A stretch of 64,000 nucleotides of DNA from NCBI GenBank assembly GCA_032622095.1, contig CP136063.1, positions 62,077,897 through 62,141,896 of the forward strand. Direction: 5' to 3'. Origin of the DNA: Siphonodentalium dalli (lineage: Eukaryota > Mollusca > Scaphopoda > Gadilida > Siphonodentaliidae). Positions within the stretch are counted from its first letter, which is position 1, and each line of letters begins with the position of its first letter. Position numbers and translations under genes: made by a program. Below the pieces are notes generated by a model that was given only the letters and a program-made list of their open reading frames with translations, searched no databases and was not told the DNA's origin. This document shows, piece after piece, positions 21,099 through 32,059 of this stretch.

Positions 21099-21617
21099 AT
21101 AACAAATTTGAAATAGCTGCGTGTGTATAAAATAATAAATTTGAATTGAAGAGCCCTGTCCGGAAAGGCTTCCATCAATTAATATTGATTTTATTCGAAT
21201 ATTTTATTATGATTAATTGGGACACTTTATTTGTCTATTTTAGTACAGACCATTTGGGCGATACCATATAGCGATAGCGAGCATAAGGCTGCTCCTATAG
21301 CTACTTACCGAACGTCAAATGCCTCAGATTGATTGATTGTATTGTTTTATTCCATAGTATTAAGCGACAATGAGTATATTTTAATTAACGTTTATTTCTG
21401 ACAAAATTACGCAATAAAATGTCTGGTCCCTGTTAACAGTAACCACTATTGTTCGTTAGATGAACAATGACACCTTTTTAGACCAGAAAATATTCGAAAT
21501 AAAATCAATATTAATCGATAGCAGCATTTCCGGACAAGAGTCTTAGATTCATACCTAATATTTTAAACCCGGTAACTATACAATACATGTACATGTTTCC
21601 AAAGAGATAATCCACCT

Positions 21618-22414
21618 TCCCAGAAAGAATTGAAAGCTGTCTGGTTTTTCTTTTTCTTTTAGTATATAATTTCATTACTTACTATAAAAGTCTTCCCAGT
21701 TTAAGACCCACAAAATACAATTTGCAATGGGGTATATCGTATCACATCAGGTAGATTAGGTCCACGCCAAATATGTGGTATTATTATGCCCCCCCCCCCC
21801 CCCCTTACGAAGATCGGTGGGTATATAGTCGATATCTCCGTCCGTCCGTCCACACTTCCGTCCGAACTTACAAACATGTTGCATTATAACCCAAGTTAAC
21901 GCATAGTTAAACGCAATTATGTGAAAGGTGTATGTGCCGTGAGTAACCGAATGCATGAGTTAAACGCATGTATATGAAATAAGACCTTTTAACAAAGGAG
22001 CAAACGCAACATTACGCCCAGCTTTACAGCCTTTGATTGGAGCCGACTGCTCTAATATAATACACTATAATGTAAATATACAGGTATGGTATGTTGCAGA
22101 ACGAAACAGTTTAATAAAATCAACAAGTTTTAATTGTTTTAAACTTAAAATGATTACGTAATCTATATCCCAATATCAAATTTCATTCATATTTAGAAAC
22201 AGTTGAGTAAACGCGACAGTATAATCACATGTAAGTGGAAATAAATTGGAGTTAAGTGAAAATTGAAGAAAACATCAGTATTTATACTTAATAAGTGTAT
22301 TTCATTTTGACTTGAGTACAATTCCTCGCCGAATTCACATTTAAACACAATTTACACTTACAAGTACAATTCGATATTTGCACTTAATTTCCACTTGAGT
22401 ATAAATAAATATAC
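21618..22414. other. no gene; homopolymer C run
   Basis: Contains poly-C (about 21788-21805), a gtccgtccgtcc stretch and AT-rich sequence rich in acttaa/tacttaa motifs. No supported gene. Confidence 0.5.
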
Positions 22415-22941
22415 TTAAAAGTGGATTATCTCTTTATAAACATGTATTATATAGTTACCGGGGTATAAACTATTAGATAACATTCTAAGAATCCTGTCCG
22501 AAAATGTTTCTATGGATTAATATTGATTTTATTATTAACATTTTCTGGTCTAAAAAGGTGTGGTTGTTTATCTAACGAACAATAGTGGTTACTGTTAACA
22601 TAGACCAGAAATTTTATTGTGTAATTTTGTCACAAATAAACGTTAATTATACACATTATCTCTTATAACTATGGAATGAACCAATACAATCAATCAATCA
22701 ATCTGGGACATTTGACGTTCGGTACGTAGCTATAGGAACAGTCTGATGATCTCTATAGCCCGAATGGTCTGTACTAAAAATAGACCAATAAAGTGTCCCA
22801 ATAATCATAATAAATTATTCGAAATAAAATCAATATTAATTGATAGAAGCCTCTCGGTCATGGGTCTTCAATTCATATTTATTATTTTATACCCACGCAA
22901 CTATTTCAAATTTGTTATTTAAAGAGATAATCCATCTTTAG
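22415..22941 (-). mobile_element. TTAA MITE, full-length, reverse orientation
   Basis: Element 22419-22937 runs from AAGTGGATTATCTCTTTA to AAAGAGATAATCCATCT and is about 519 bp long. Compared with 13417-13936 it is the same family in opposite orientation. The left flank is TTAA, the right flank TTAG, a mutated duplicate. Confidence 0.85.
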
Positions 22942-23316
22942 GTGAAAATATTTGCACTTAAAGGTACTCAATCCGACCAGACGCTCCTAAATTACTATTT
23001 CTTTGGCTTCGGGGGGGGGGTAAAAATATTTTATTCCAGCCGAGGAACCCACCCATCAAAGCTTAGGGTGATTAGATATCGATTTATGAAGTTTGCTACT
23101 TCTATTGTTTGTGGACCAGCAGCAGAAAACGGACGAAGATGCCGATGAAGATGAATAACTCTAAAATCAAGTGGTAATAATCATTACACTTTACAGTACG
23201 GTAAGTGGACTAATTACTTCAAAAATATATAATATCACTGAATTATCACTGTTTAGAAGGCCTGTGATTTGGACTATCAAATTTGAGGAGGAAAAGGGGT
23301 CCACAATGGCACAAAG

Positions 23317-26222
23317 ACCTTAAACTAGACCCGATGGCACTAGAAATGTATTTCATGAATTCATCATTTCTAGTGCCGCCCGGCCTGCCATACCCTGTGT
23401 AGAACTATCTATTTCACAACATTTTTCATCTAAACAATGAATGCTAGCCTTATTACCTCACCATATATTTTCAGTCGGTACTCCCCGCCACAAGTTGACG
23501 CCAAAAGTTCCCTGTGTCGGTGTATCTAAATCCTTTAATCGGACATTTCTAAACTGTCGAATATTGGTGACCCGGATAAGTCGTCCATCCTCACGTTCTT
23601 GTTGACATTTTACACAAGACCACGTGCTCGGAAGAACTACTGGGTAATTTACTACGTCCGGTTTGGCCTATAGTTCATTTCACGAATAACCGTTAACTGA
23701 TTTCAAGATTTTATTGTCAGCAAACCATTACAACGGTGTGAGTGTGTAATACAATGAAACTATATAACATCCTAGTTGAACCAAGCGAACAATATAACTT
23801 CTGTCTTGTGTATATACTATTACAGCATAGTGTTAAATGTTAGTAATTATGTAGGCCTTTAAGATTTACCTGCATATCTATAGCTAGGAAGGCCTACATA
23901 CAAAATCTCATTTTTTGGTATGTGGCTTTGTAGATGTTCGCCAATCGCCATGGCTGTATGCATGTGTCATAGACATGATACCTATAAGTATTCATCGTAT
24001 TTTGTTTCTTTTTATTGGCTTGGTATGCAAACTGACATTAAATTGGACATTTTCGACAAATTTGTTGTTATATCGGACAATGGAATATTTAAGTCATCAA
24101 ACTGGACGAAGGAACGATCACTAGATCTTATTGAACCATGCACGATGCTCAGCGACTGATAAGTTCACACCGACTGACATGCCCGCAGCAGTTTTTGTCT
24201 CAAATAAATTGTTATCAAAAGTTCAAAACACATATTTCTGGCCGAGAAATAAGCGGAGTAAGTGTGATCATCATTTATCCACGCACTTGACAAATGTGGA
24301 CCTGGTTTCTATTCGACACAAGCATGAAACATTGATATAAATCTATAAGTTTCATTTTTGTCTAACAAACAGACAACTTTAATAGCTTCAAATTTTCGCG
24401 TGACGTCGATTTTTGATATTTTGAATCAGCAAAACAAAAATTACATAGGCCTATATCATTGAAAGATGCATCTCCTGAATATACGAGATATGAAGATCAC
24501 TCCGTTTTATCCGGAAATGTATCTGCTAACCGATAAAACAATCTCACTTCTTATAATTTTCACTTTTAACAAATCGTGTGGTGGGTGAGAGACATCTCAT
24601 TTTAGTGATTATGGGGTATAAAAGGACGTAAAAAAAAATCTCAATAGAACTATATATAGATGTTCATCGAGCGTTAGCTCATAACGCAAAACATAGACTG
24701 GTCAGTTTGGTTTTCTGACATTTACGACAATTTTGTCGCATAAAATAAATAAAAATACGATAAGAAACTGGAAATGTTTATGCACATTCCGGACGGGATA
24801 TATGTCCCTGGCACATATTTGAAATTTCACGGAAAATATGAAAGATAACAAAGTTATAGCCTAATTAGTTTTAGAGACCCGTTCTAAATATCCCAGCGTA
24901 AAGCTGAAGGGGTCACTCTCACCAAAAAAAGTGCCGAAGGGTACACAGGATTTTCAAAATGTGCTGAAGGGTACACAGTGTTTGAAATGTCGTTCTAAAG
25001 GCATTCAGTTTTCGTATCTGCCATGATTTCTGTTAGAAAATAATTGTTTACATTCCAATGAATATTAAAATGTACTGAAAACAAACTGCTAATGGGCGCC
25101 AGACTTTCATAAACACAATTTAAGTAATGGTGTTCGTGCCGGTCACAAATCATGTGTACCCTTCAGCATATTTCCAAACCCTGTGTACCCTTCAGCCCTT
25201 TTTTTTGGTGAGAGTGACCCCTTCAGCCATAGTAAATGCATGCCGACGATAAGCAGGTGTGCGTATAGAAATACCAAGCAGAACCAAGTTGGAGAAAACT
25301 AAGGCGGAAAATGACACTTAAAGCATGTTTTGTGCTGTATAATGAAGAATTAAACCATAATAATGCAACATGACGTGATTTTATTTGAGTTTTGTTGACA
25401 TATAGCGAGCGTAAATCTAAAAAAAACAGTGCTGCGATCGCGAAAACTTTTCAGCTTGGTAGGCCTATTTCGTCATTTACAGATCGCTGTGTTTGGATAC
25501 TTTCCGTCACAGAACGCAACATAAGCTCCATCCTGAGTTCAGTCTCCTACACGTGACTTACCCTGCCAGCACCTACATGGAATGTGAAGCAATGTCGTAT
25601 TTATTTATTTTAGAAGCAAATTTGATACCTCCTATATACATATTTATTTTAGATTTGTGTAGGTTACAGCTAATTCTGCATTATTCTGAGAAACATAAAT
25701 GTCCATATTCGTTTGAAAATGGTCTAGGTCAAGCCAGAATGAATTGTAACTGACAAAACACTTCTGTAAAAAAATACACGTGCAGCGTTAAGACTTCTCT
25801 TGGCGCGGAGACTGAACTCTGTCTGCAGCTTGAACGCAACAGTCAATAGTTATTCGTGAAATGGACTATAGGCCAAACCGGACGTAGTAAATTACCCAGT
25901 AGTTCTTCCGAGCACGTGGCCTTGTGTAAAATGTCAACAAGAACGTGAGGATGGACGACTTATCCGGGTCACCAATATTCGACAGTTTAGAAATGTCCGA
26001 TTAAAGGATTTAGATACACCGACACAGGGAACTTTTGGCGTCAACTTGTGGCGGGGAGTACCGACTGAAAATATATGGTGAGGTAATAAGGCTAGCATTC
26101 ATTGTTTAGATGAAAAATGTTGTGAAATAGATAGTTCTACACAGGGTATGGCAGGCCGTGCGGCACTAGAAATGATGAATTCATGAAATACATTTCTAGT
26201 GCCATCGGGTCTACCTTAAACT
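23317..26222. mobile_element. MULE-like transposon with about 370-bp inverted repeats and 10-bp target duplication
   Basis: Element 23327-26212 (2886 bp). The terminal about 370 bp (23327-23697 and 25842-26212) are near-perfect inverted copies starting AGACCCGATGGCACTAG. The 10-bp direct repeat accttaaact flanks it (23317-23326 and 26213-26222). The uninterrupted relative at 325-1690 reads agaccttaatctaaag, confirming insertion. Long inverted repeats with a 9-11-bp duplication fit the Mutator-like (or Rehavkus-like) group. Internal frames of 60-86 residues match nothing I recognise, so it is probably non-autonomous. Confidence 0.85.
24903..25227. mobile_element. 325-bp inverted-repeat MITE nested in the MULE-like element
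   Basis: Ends GCTGAAGGGGTCACTCTCACC and its complement pair over about 48 bp (including gaagggtacacagg). A cgtaaa/agtaaa resemblance in the flanks is too weak to call a target duplication. Confidence 0.75.
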
Positions 26223-26569
26223 AAAGCTTTGCATTCTTTACATTTTGAAAAGCTTTACTGACATCTGGCAATATAACTTGTTACACTTACAAAGTTGATC
26301 AAAATAGCGCTGGAAGTAATGGGATACCAGCAATCCTTCATGCAACTCACTCGTTGCGTTTAATTGTAGTCACTGTCAGATTCCATTAATCCTGGCGGGC
26401 AATCATTTCGGAAACTTGTAGTAATTAGTTTTTAAAAGTTGGTCCGCGACTGCAGAGCTACCTATTGCGCGACGATTTTTTTTTTTGGACAAATTTATTA
26501 ATGATCCCATCGACGTATATATTTTTAGTATAGGTTCTACAAACACTCATCAAAAGCATCTAAATAATC

Positions 26570-26860
26570 GTTTAAATAGTCGCACTTCTCAGTTGCATTT
26601 CTAAAGTCTTTGAGAAATGTATCTATAAAAGTCTCTCCGCATACATAAGGGATAATAATCTCCTTACCAATTTACAATCCGGATTCACTTCAAAAGATTT
26701 CACCGTATACCAATTAACTGAGATATACCATTATATAATTTCAAATTTAGAAGAAGGAAAGGAAATCAGATGCCTATTTTGTTATATTAGTAATGCTTTC
26801 GACAAGGTTTGGCATCAATGATTGATTTTCAAATTACAAAAATGTGGCCAAAAAAAAATG
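26570..26860 (+). pseudogene. LINE reverse-transcriptase fragment, copy b
   Basis: Second copy of the fragment at 1036-1290 in the same repeat context. Motif A reads CYISNAFDKVWH, with the catalytic Asp position changed to Tyr, followed by stops. Dead. Confidence 0.75.
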
Positions 26861-27179
26861 GAAAAAAAAATGCACATATAGGGCCCAAAAAGTTTTTTTC
26901 AGACCCCGAGGGACCCACCACCTCATTTGTGCAAAAAAAAAAAAACACCCCTTTCTCATGTTTTTATCAAAAGTTAAGAGGTTTTTTTTAGCCCTTCTTC
27001 AATAACTGCCTTTCAATCCCATTCCACTATCCTTTTTTTGGTGAAAACTCTTGCTGTGTACCATTAAGACTCAAGCATTAACATGCTTAATTGGTAAACA
27101 CAGATCAGAAAAATAAACTGTATTTACAGGTGTTTCCTGGTGTTTTCAGAATCTAACAATAATAAAGCATTGTGTAAGT

Positions 27180-28530
27180 ACACTATATGTCACAAATCGC
27201 CCAAGACCCCATTATACCCTTAATATATCGAGTGTTGTGTCTTACATAGAATAGTGGTAAACAGGTCAGGGGTTCCACAATTATTTGTGCATGACCAAAG
27301 AACTCTTTAGTCTTCTCCACCGGGGTGGGTGGGGGATTGTTTTGATTATGTATACACATACATATATGGTTATTATACCCCCCCCCCCCATATTAGTCGG
27401 CGTTAGAAATTTATGAGATACCCTTTTGAATTTCATGTTATGCAACAATCAGGTTAATGATATCTAGTCACCATTGAGTAATCACCATGTAGTATCCAAT
27501 TTGTGATACAGTTTTTTGTTTTATTACTTTTATTCAGGTAATACAACTGGGTAATATATTAATTTTGTTACTAAGTATTTCTTCCGTTGATCATAAGTTT
27601 CCTGAACGCTATTACGGTGGTCCACTGTGAAGTGGGCCGGGATCCTGTGAAATCCAGAATGTTGCTAAATCTGAGGCTAAAGAGTCACTATAGCTGCCTA
27701 TATAGCCCTATACCAACAAGCATTGCACTAGCATGCTTACAAACAACATTACATGGTCAGTACTTGTAAATTGTTTTTTAAAAACCCATGTAAGAAAAAA
27801 TTTACAAGCACGATTTTTTCGGCCTCTGGTACCACCCACCCCGGCCCTATATACGGATTTTTTTTGCAGACTGTATAGATGGGAATATTTTGACATTAGA
27901 GACCTTTCGCAAAACTCACGTTTACGATTACGGATACGGATAGGGGACTACGTCACCAACCTTTGTGTACTTTCAAATCGTTCTCGTATTTTACTATCCG
28001 TAATAACTGTTACGATTTCATGGTTTCTAATAAGCTCAAATAACACCTGAAATTTATTTTTCTGCAATATATCACTTTACTCCGTTCGCGACTGTATATG
28101 TATATCATGTAAACCATCCAGTTGTATTGAGCTACGACCTCTATGTGATGTTTAGATTGTCAATCACTGTACTCGTCGCCGTGTATCACGAGCTTCCCGC
28201 GAAATAAGATCGCTATTCACAACGGATAGCCATCGCTGGCTGCGACAGAAAACTTTACAGTTTTTAGTGGCCCAGTAAATAGATGACGAGAATACGGTAT
28301 CGAGCCAAATTGCGGATGAAGATGGATAACTCTAAAATCAAGTGACTTTTTTGTGTCAGATATTTCCCAAAGGCCAAATATTTGTTAATAAAATGTCGAC
28401 AAATAACAGGTTTTGGTCCATTTGATACCATAGTTGATTGTGGTTAGCATTATTTTGGGGTAATTACTCGATTCTGATAACTGAAGCAGCATTAAAAAAA
28501 TTGTTGTTGCAATCTGTTTATATGGGGACC
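27180..28530. other. interior of composite element, no gene seen
   Basis: Follows the point where copies a and b diverge (gcattgcgta/gcattgtgta). Contains poly-C (about 27377-27386). Reading frames of 60-105 residues lack recognisable domains. Confidence 0.45.
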
Positions 28531-28743
28531 ATCGAATCGGATTGAGTACCTTTAATTCACTATTAGTCAGGGCATCGTAATCAGAACCAGTACGGAATGG
28601 GAACAGTGACCTAGGCATGAATGTTGTACCGTTTTTACTTGTCAGAACCATCTGTAACCGGGATTGGGTGACAGCATTTTTCAATAGAGGAGCAGTTTAT
28701 ATTTAAATTTGAAGCTGAATCGACAAGGGAAGAGCATAGTGTG

Positions 28744-29231
28744 TTAAAGGTACTCAACCCGTAAAGAGGGTCCCCATCTCAACAGATTCCAACAACAACA
28801 ATCCGATCGGAGGGTCCTATATTACTATTTCTTTGGCTTTGGGGGTAAAAAATATTTGATTCGAGTCGAGGAACCCATCAAACAAAGCTCAGAGTCATTA
28901 GATATTGATTTTTGAAAATTCTTATGTTCTCGAGATGAGTACTTATAACTGCCGTCAATTTGGTAACATGCTCGAGATTTTACGCCAAAATTCTATTCAA
29001 ACAGACAAGGATGGATAACTCTATAATCAAGTGGGTAATAATAACGAATTTTTTACTATCTTCTGGGCCAGAAAGAATTCCCGATAATGAAAAATAATAG
29101 ATTTCTAAAATCGATATCTAACAAATCTGAGCTTTGATGGGTGACTTCCTTGACTCGAATCAAATATTTTTGACCCCCGAAGCCATTGAAATAGTAATTG
29201 AGAGGAGTTTTATCGGGTTGAGTACCTTTGA
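28744..29231. mobile_element. foldback TTAA MITE, 480 bp
   Basis: Ends AGGTACTCAACCCG (28748) and CGGGTTGAGTACCT (to 29227), flanked by TTAA and TTGA. Long imperfect arms of about 150-180 bp both contain the atttctttggctt...ggggtaaaaaatatttgattcgagtc block, so it is an inverted dimer of the left end of the 22958-28555 family. Confidence 0.75.
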
Positions 29232-29875
29232 ATGCAATGTGTCAATAGCCCGTTTTAGGGCATTAACATTAAAGTTGTATGATAAATCATCTTCCAATAA
29301 AATGATTTAATGCTGGTATTAACCTACCTGCCTGCCTAAAATTTTCTTGCCTGCCTCAATTTCTTATTCAATTTTCTCCAGAAGGCTAGTCTATAGTTAC
29401 CTGTAAGAGTGTCAATGTGAACATGTATCGTATTTCCCAATCCCAAAAGCAAAAAAAAGTCGGTTATTAAGCTCAACATTTGTAGAGATCTCACTGTAGA
29501 TTATGCTTAAGCGCAATGGCATTACACTTAAGCATAATAGCATTAAACGAAAAGGTTAAAAGACAAGGAATGGGTAAAAGGGGTTAAATAACCTATCTCT
29601 GCCCTGTTTGATCCAATGTAGTCCCATCATCCAAGGACTTAGAGAGCCCCATTGGTCTTGTTAAATAAATTCACATGACTAAGTTGTGGTTAAAAAGATA
29701 GCTAAATCAATTTATCCAATAATTCACTAATCTGTGTCTCTTATATCGAGCTAACATATTAGGGCTGTAAATAACTCTCAATAAATGATATTGTTTTTAT
29801 CTCTCTCATAGAGAAGCAGCTATTCATTAATTGTAAGTTTAATACTTCGGTTACAATGTGGATAATTCTTAGTTG
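29232..29875. other. no gene seen
   Basis: AT-rich with low-complexity stretches such as acctacctgcctgcctaaaa. Nothing recognised. Confidence 0.45.
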
Positions 29876-29878
29876 AAA

Positions 29879-30240
29879 AAGGGCCATATCTCTAGTATAA
29901 CAAATTGGATCTAACCCATATTCAAACTCGTTCTGTATTTTGAGTTGAGAAAATCACATACCAAATTTGGTTCCTATCAGATGAAAAATGGTTGATTTAT
30001 CGAAGCATGTGTGAATTATATGTCAAAGGGCCATAACTCCATTAAAAAACTCAATATGTATGTTGGGTTGAGAAACGCATATACCAAACTCATCGGATCA
30101 AACCCATATGGGACTCGATGTGCATTTTGGGCCGAGAAACTCACATAGCAAATTTGGTTCTGATCAGATAGAAAATGTTTGAGTTATCGAAATACATGTA
30201 AAGTGTCTACGGACCGACGGACAAACGACGAGTGGTCAAT
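29879..30240 (+). repeat. mollusc-style interspersed repeat (gggccataactcc)
   Basis: About 2.5 diverged units of gggccatatctcta / gggccataactccat ... accaaatttggttctgatcagat ... ending cggaccgacggacaaacgac. This sentence-like repeat is common in mollusc genomes in my experience; it supports the organism call only. Confidence 0.6.
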
Positions 30241-30363
30241 CCGGACAACGACACTATGTTTACCATACTATGGTATGGGTAAACATAAAAATGGATTATT
30301 ATTATCATTGTTATTTTAGCAAAATTCAAGAAGAAAATATGCTGAGGACCCTTCAATCCTTAC

Positions 30364-31630
30364 TTAACCCTTCCATGACTGGAGCTTCCTGAATGTTTTT
30401 GCGAAAACCCTGTGCCAATGCATTCTCTTATATATGCGAGTCGACAACAGGTCGCCTCGCATAAATAAGATATGCCTAACAAATTTTATATTAGTTTTTA
30501 TAATTGTTAAAGAATGTAAGAAATAATGATAAAAATAAAAATACATTTTTAAAGAATGTAAGAAAAAATTATTAAAGGATTTAGTCATGCAATGAGTAAA
30601 ATCAAAGATTGCTGCCAGCGGCCATGTTTTATGGCCGAATGATCCCAAAATGACTCGTTCCCCATCTGCATGGCAACATCCAAGACATAATTCATGATGA
30701 TCAGCCGAAAACTCCGGCCTGTAGCTCGTGCTAATGGATTGAATTTTGAAATCCAAGATGGCCGCCATGTTTTTTTGCCGAATAACCCCAAAATTACTCG
30801 TCCCCATCTACATGTCAATGTCATGACATATTTCATAATGATCCGACCAAAGATACGACCTGTAGCCCGTGCTAAAGGGAATTGTTGACAAATAACGGAC
30901 ACACGCACAAACACATCTTTTTTTGCCAGATGACCCCAAAATGACTTGTTTCCATTCACATGTCAATGTCAACATCCATGACAAATTTCATGATGATCCG
31001 ACCAAAGATACGATCTGTAGCCTGTGTCAAAGGATTTAGTCATACAAAGAGTAAAATCCTAGATGGCTGCCGGCGGCCATGTTTTATGGCCGAATGACCC
31101 CAAAATGACTCGTTCCCATCTACATGTCAATATTAACTTCCACGACAAATTTCATGATGATGAGACGAACACTCCGGCATGTAGCCCATGCTAATGGATG
31201 GAATTTTGAAATCCAAGATGGCCACTGGCGGCCATGTTTTTTTGCCGAATAACCCCAAAATTACTCGTCCCCATCTACATGTCAATGTCATGACATATTT
31301 CATAATGATCCGACCAAAGATACGACCTGTAGCCCGTGCTAAAGGAAATTGTTGACAAATAACGGACACACGCACAAACACACACGGACGACGGATACCA
31401 AGCCATGGCAATAGCTCAAACTTTACAAAGTAGTAAATTTAATGATAAAAATGATAAAAAATGATAAAAATTGTTAAAGAATATAAGAAAAAAATTTAAA
31501 ACAAATGTTAGGCCAATGCTTTCTCTTATATTTAAGAGGCGACCTATGGTCGACTCGCATATATAAGAGAATGCATTGGCACAGGGTATTTAATGTTGCA
31601 CCAGCGCAGCTCCCATCATGAAAGGGTTAA
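30364..31630. mobile_element. piggyBac-like element, 1259 bp, carrying a tandem repeat
   Basis: Element 30368-31626 starts CCCTTCCATGACTGGAGC and ends GCTCCCATCATGAAAGGG, imperfect inverted repeats flanked by TTAA both sides. Subterminal hairpins (gccaatgcattctcttat..., about 30415-30475 and 31512-31582) match those of the 392-bp element at 19141-19532, so the two are one family. The central 800 bp is a tandem array of 'ccaagatggcc' units. Confidence 0.85.
30590..31425. repeat. tandem repeat, about 150-bp units (caagatggccgccatgttt)
   Basis: Successive units contain gatggccgccatgtttttttgccgaa, ccccaaaatgactcgttccc, atctacatgtcaatg and tttcatgatgatccgaccaaa, then gcccgtgctaa. A longer two-unit period is also visible (30750-30900 against 31230-31380). 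Frames on both strands are by-products of the repeat. Confidence 0.85.
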
Positions 31631-32045
31631 TGATATTGGGTGGACATTGAGTAAGTATATTAACTTTAACAATTTGGCATGGTTATTGATTTGTGTTAGG
31701 TTTAGCAGCTGGACATCCACAAATCACGACCTACATATGTATGAGATGATTGAGATGATAGTCAGGATACTGCTACCAATGACTTTTGGGCCTTGTATTT
31801 CGCATGTTTTCGCCGGCTTTATAACAATTTCGAGCTACTTTAAGTACTTTTTAACTCAACCTTAGCTGTTGCCTATTTACAAGCTCGAACCATATACTTA
31901 GGGCTGGTTTTTTTCTTTCTTCGGACGATCAAACCGGTTTGGATGTTACAGCTCCCACAGTGTAGATATATATAATAATTCACGATATTCATTGCTCTCT
32001 GACTACATCTGTCTGCATTTTTTTGGTATCATCATGGTGTAATCA
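31631..32045. other. no gene seen
   Basis: Unique-looking AT-rich sequence; a 90-residue frame crossing into it has no known domain. Confidence 0.4.
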
Positions 32046-32059
32046 TTGACACATTCATT

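Larger units (their letters stand above)
19118..21617 (+). mobile_element. TTAA MITE interrupted by two further TTAA elements
   Basis: The left end ATGTGGATTATCTCTTTAA begins at 19122 after TTAA (19118-19121). The element resumes at 21099 (ataacaaatttg) and ends AAAGAGATAATCCACCT at 21617. Removing 19141-21098 restores continuity with the family, whose left end reads ...ctctttaaataacaaattt. The right TTAA target is mutated (TCCC). Confidence 0.88.
22958..28555. mobile_element. TTAA-flanked composite element with LINE relic and nested insertion
   Basis: The left end AGGTACTCAATCCGA (from 22962) and right end TCGGATTGAGTACCT (to 28551) are perfect 15-bp inverted repeats, each flanked by TTAA (22958-22961 and 28552-28555). 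Without the nested element at 23327-26212 it would be about 2.7 kb. It contains the same LINE fragment and flanks as 325-1690. No transposase recognised. Treating both ends as one element is an inference from end pairing. Confidence 0.65.

Noticed and set aside
23915-24340. Transposase pieces in the MULE-like element
   Set aside because: Frames of 69-79 residues show no DDE, SWIM or zinc-knuckle motif I can recognise.
30364-31411. Open frames of 90-147 residues on the minus strand
   Set aside because: They arise from the ccaagatggcc tandem repeat and piggyBac-like ends, and recur in other frames and at 41-42 kb.
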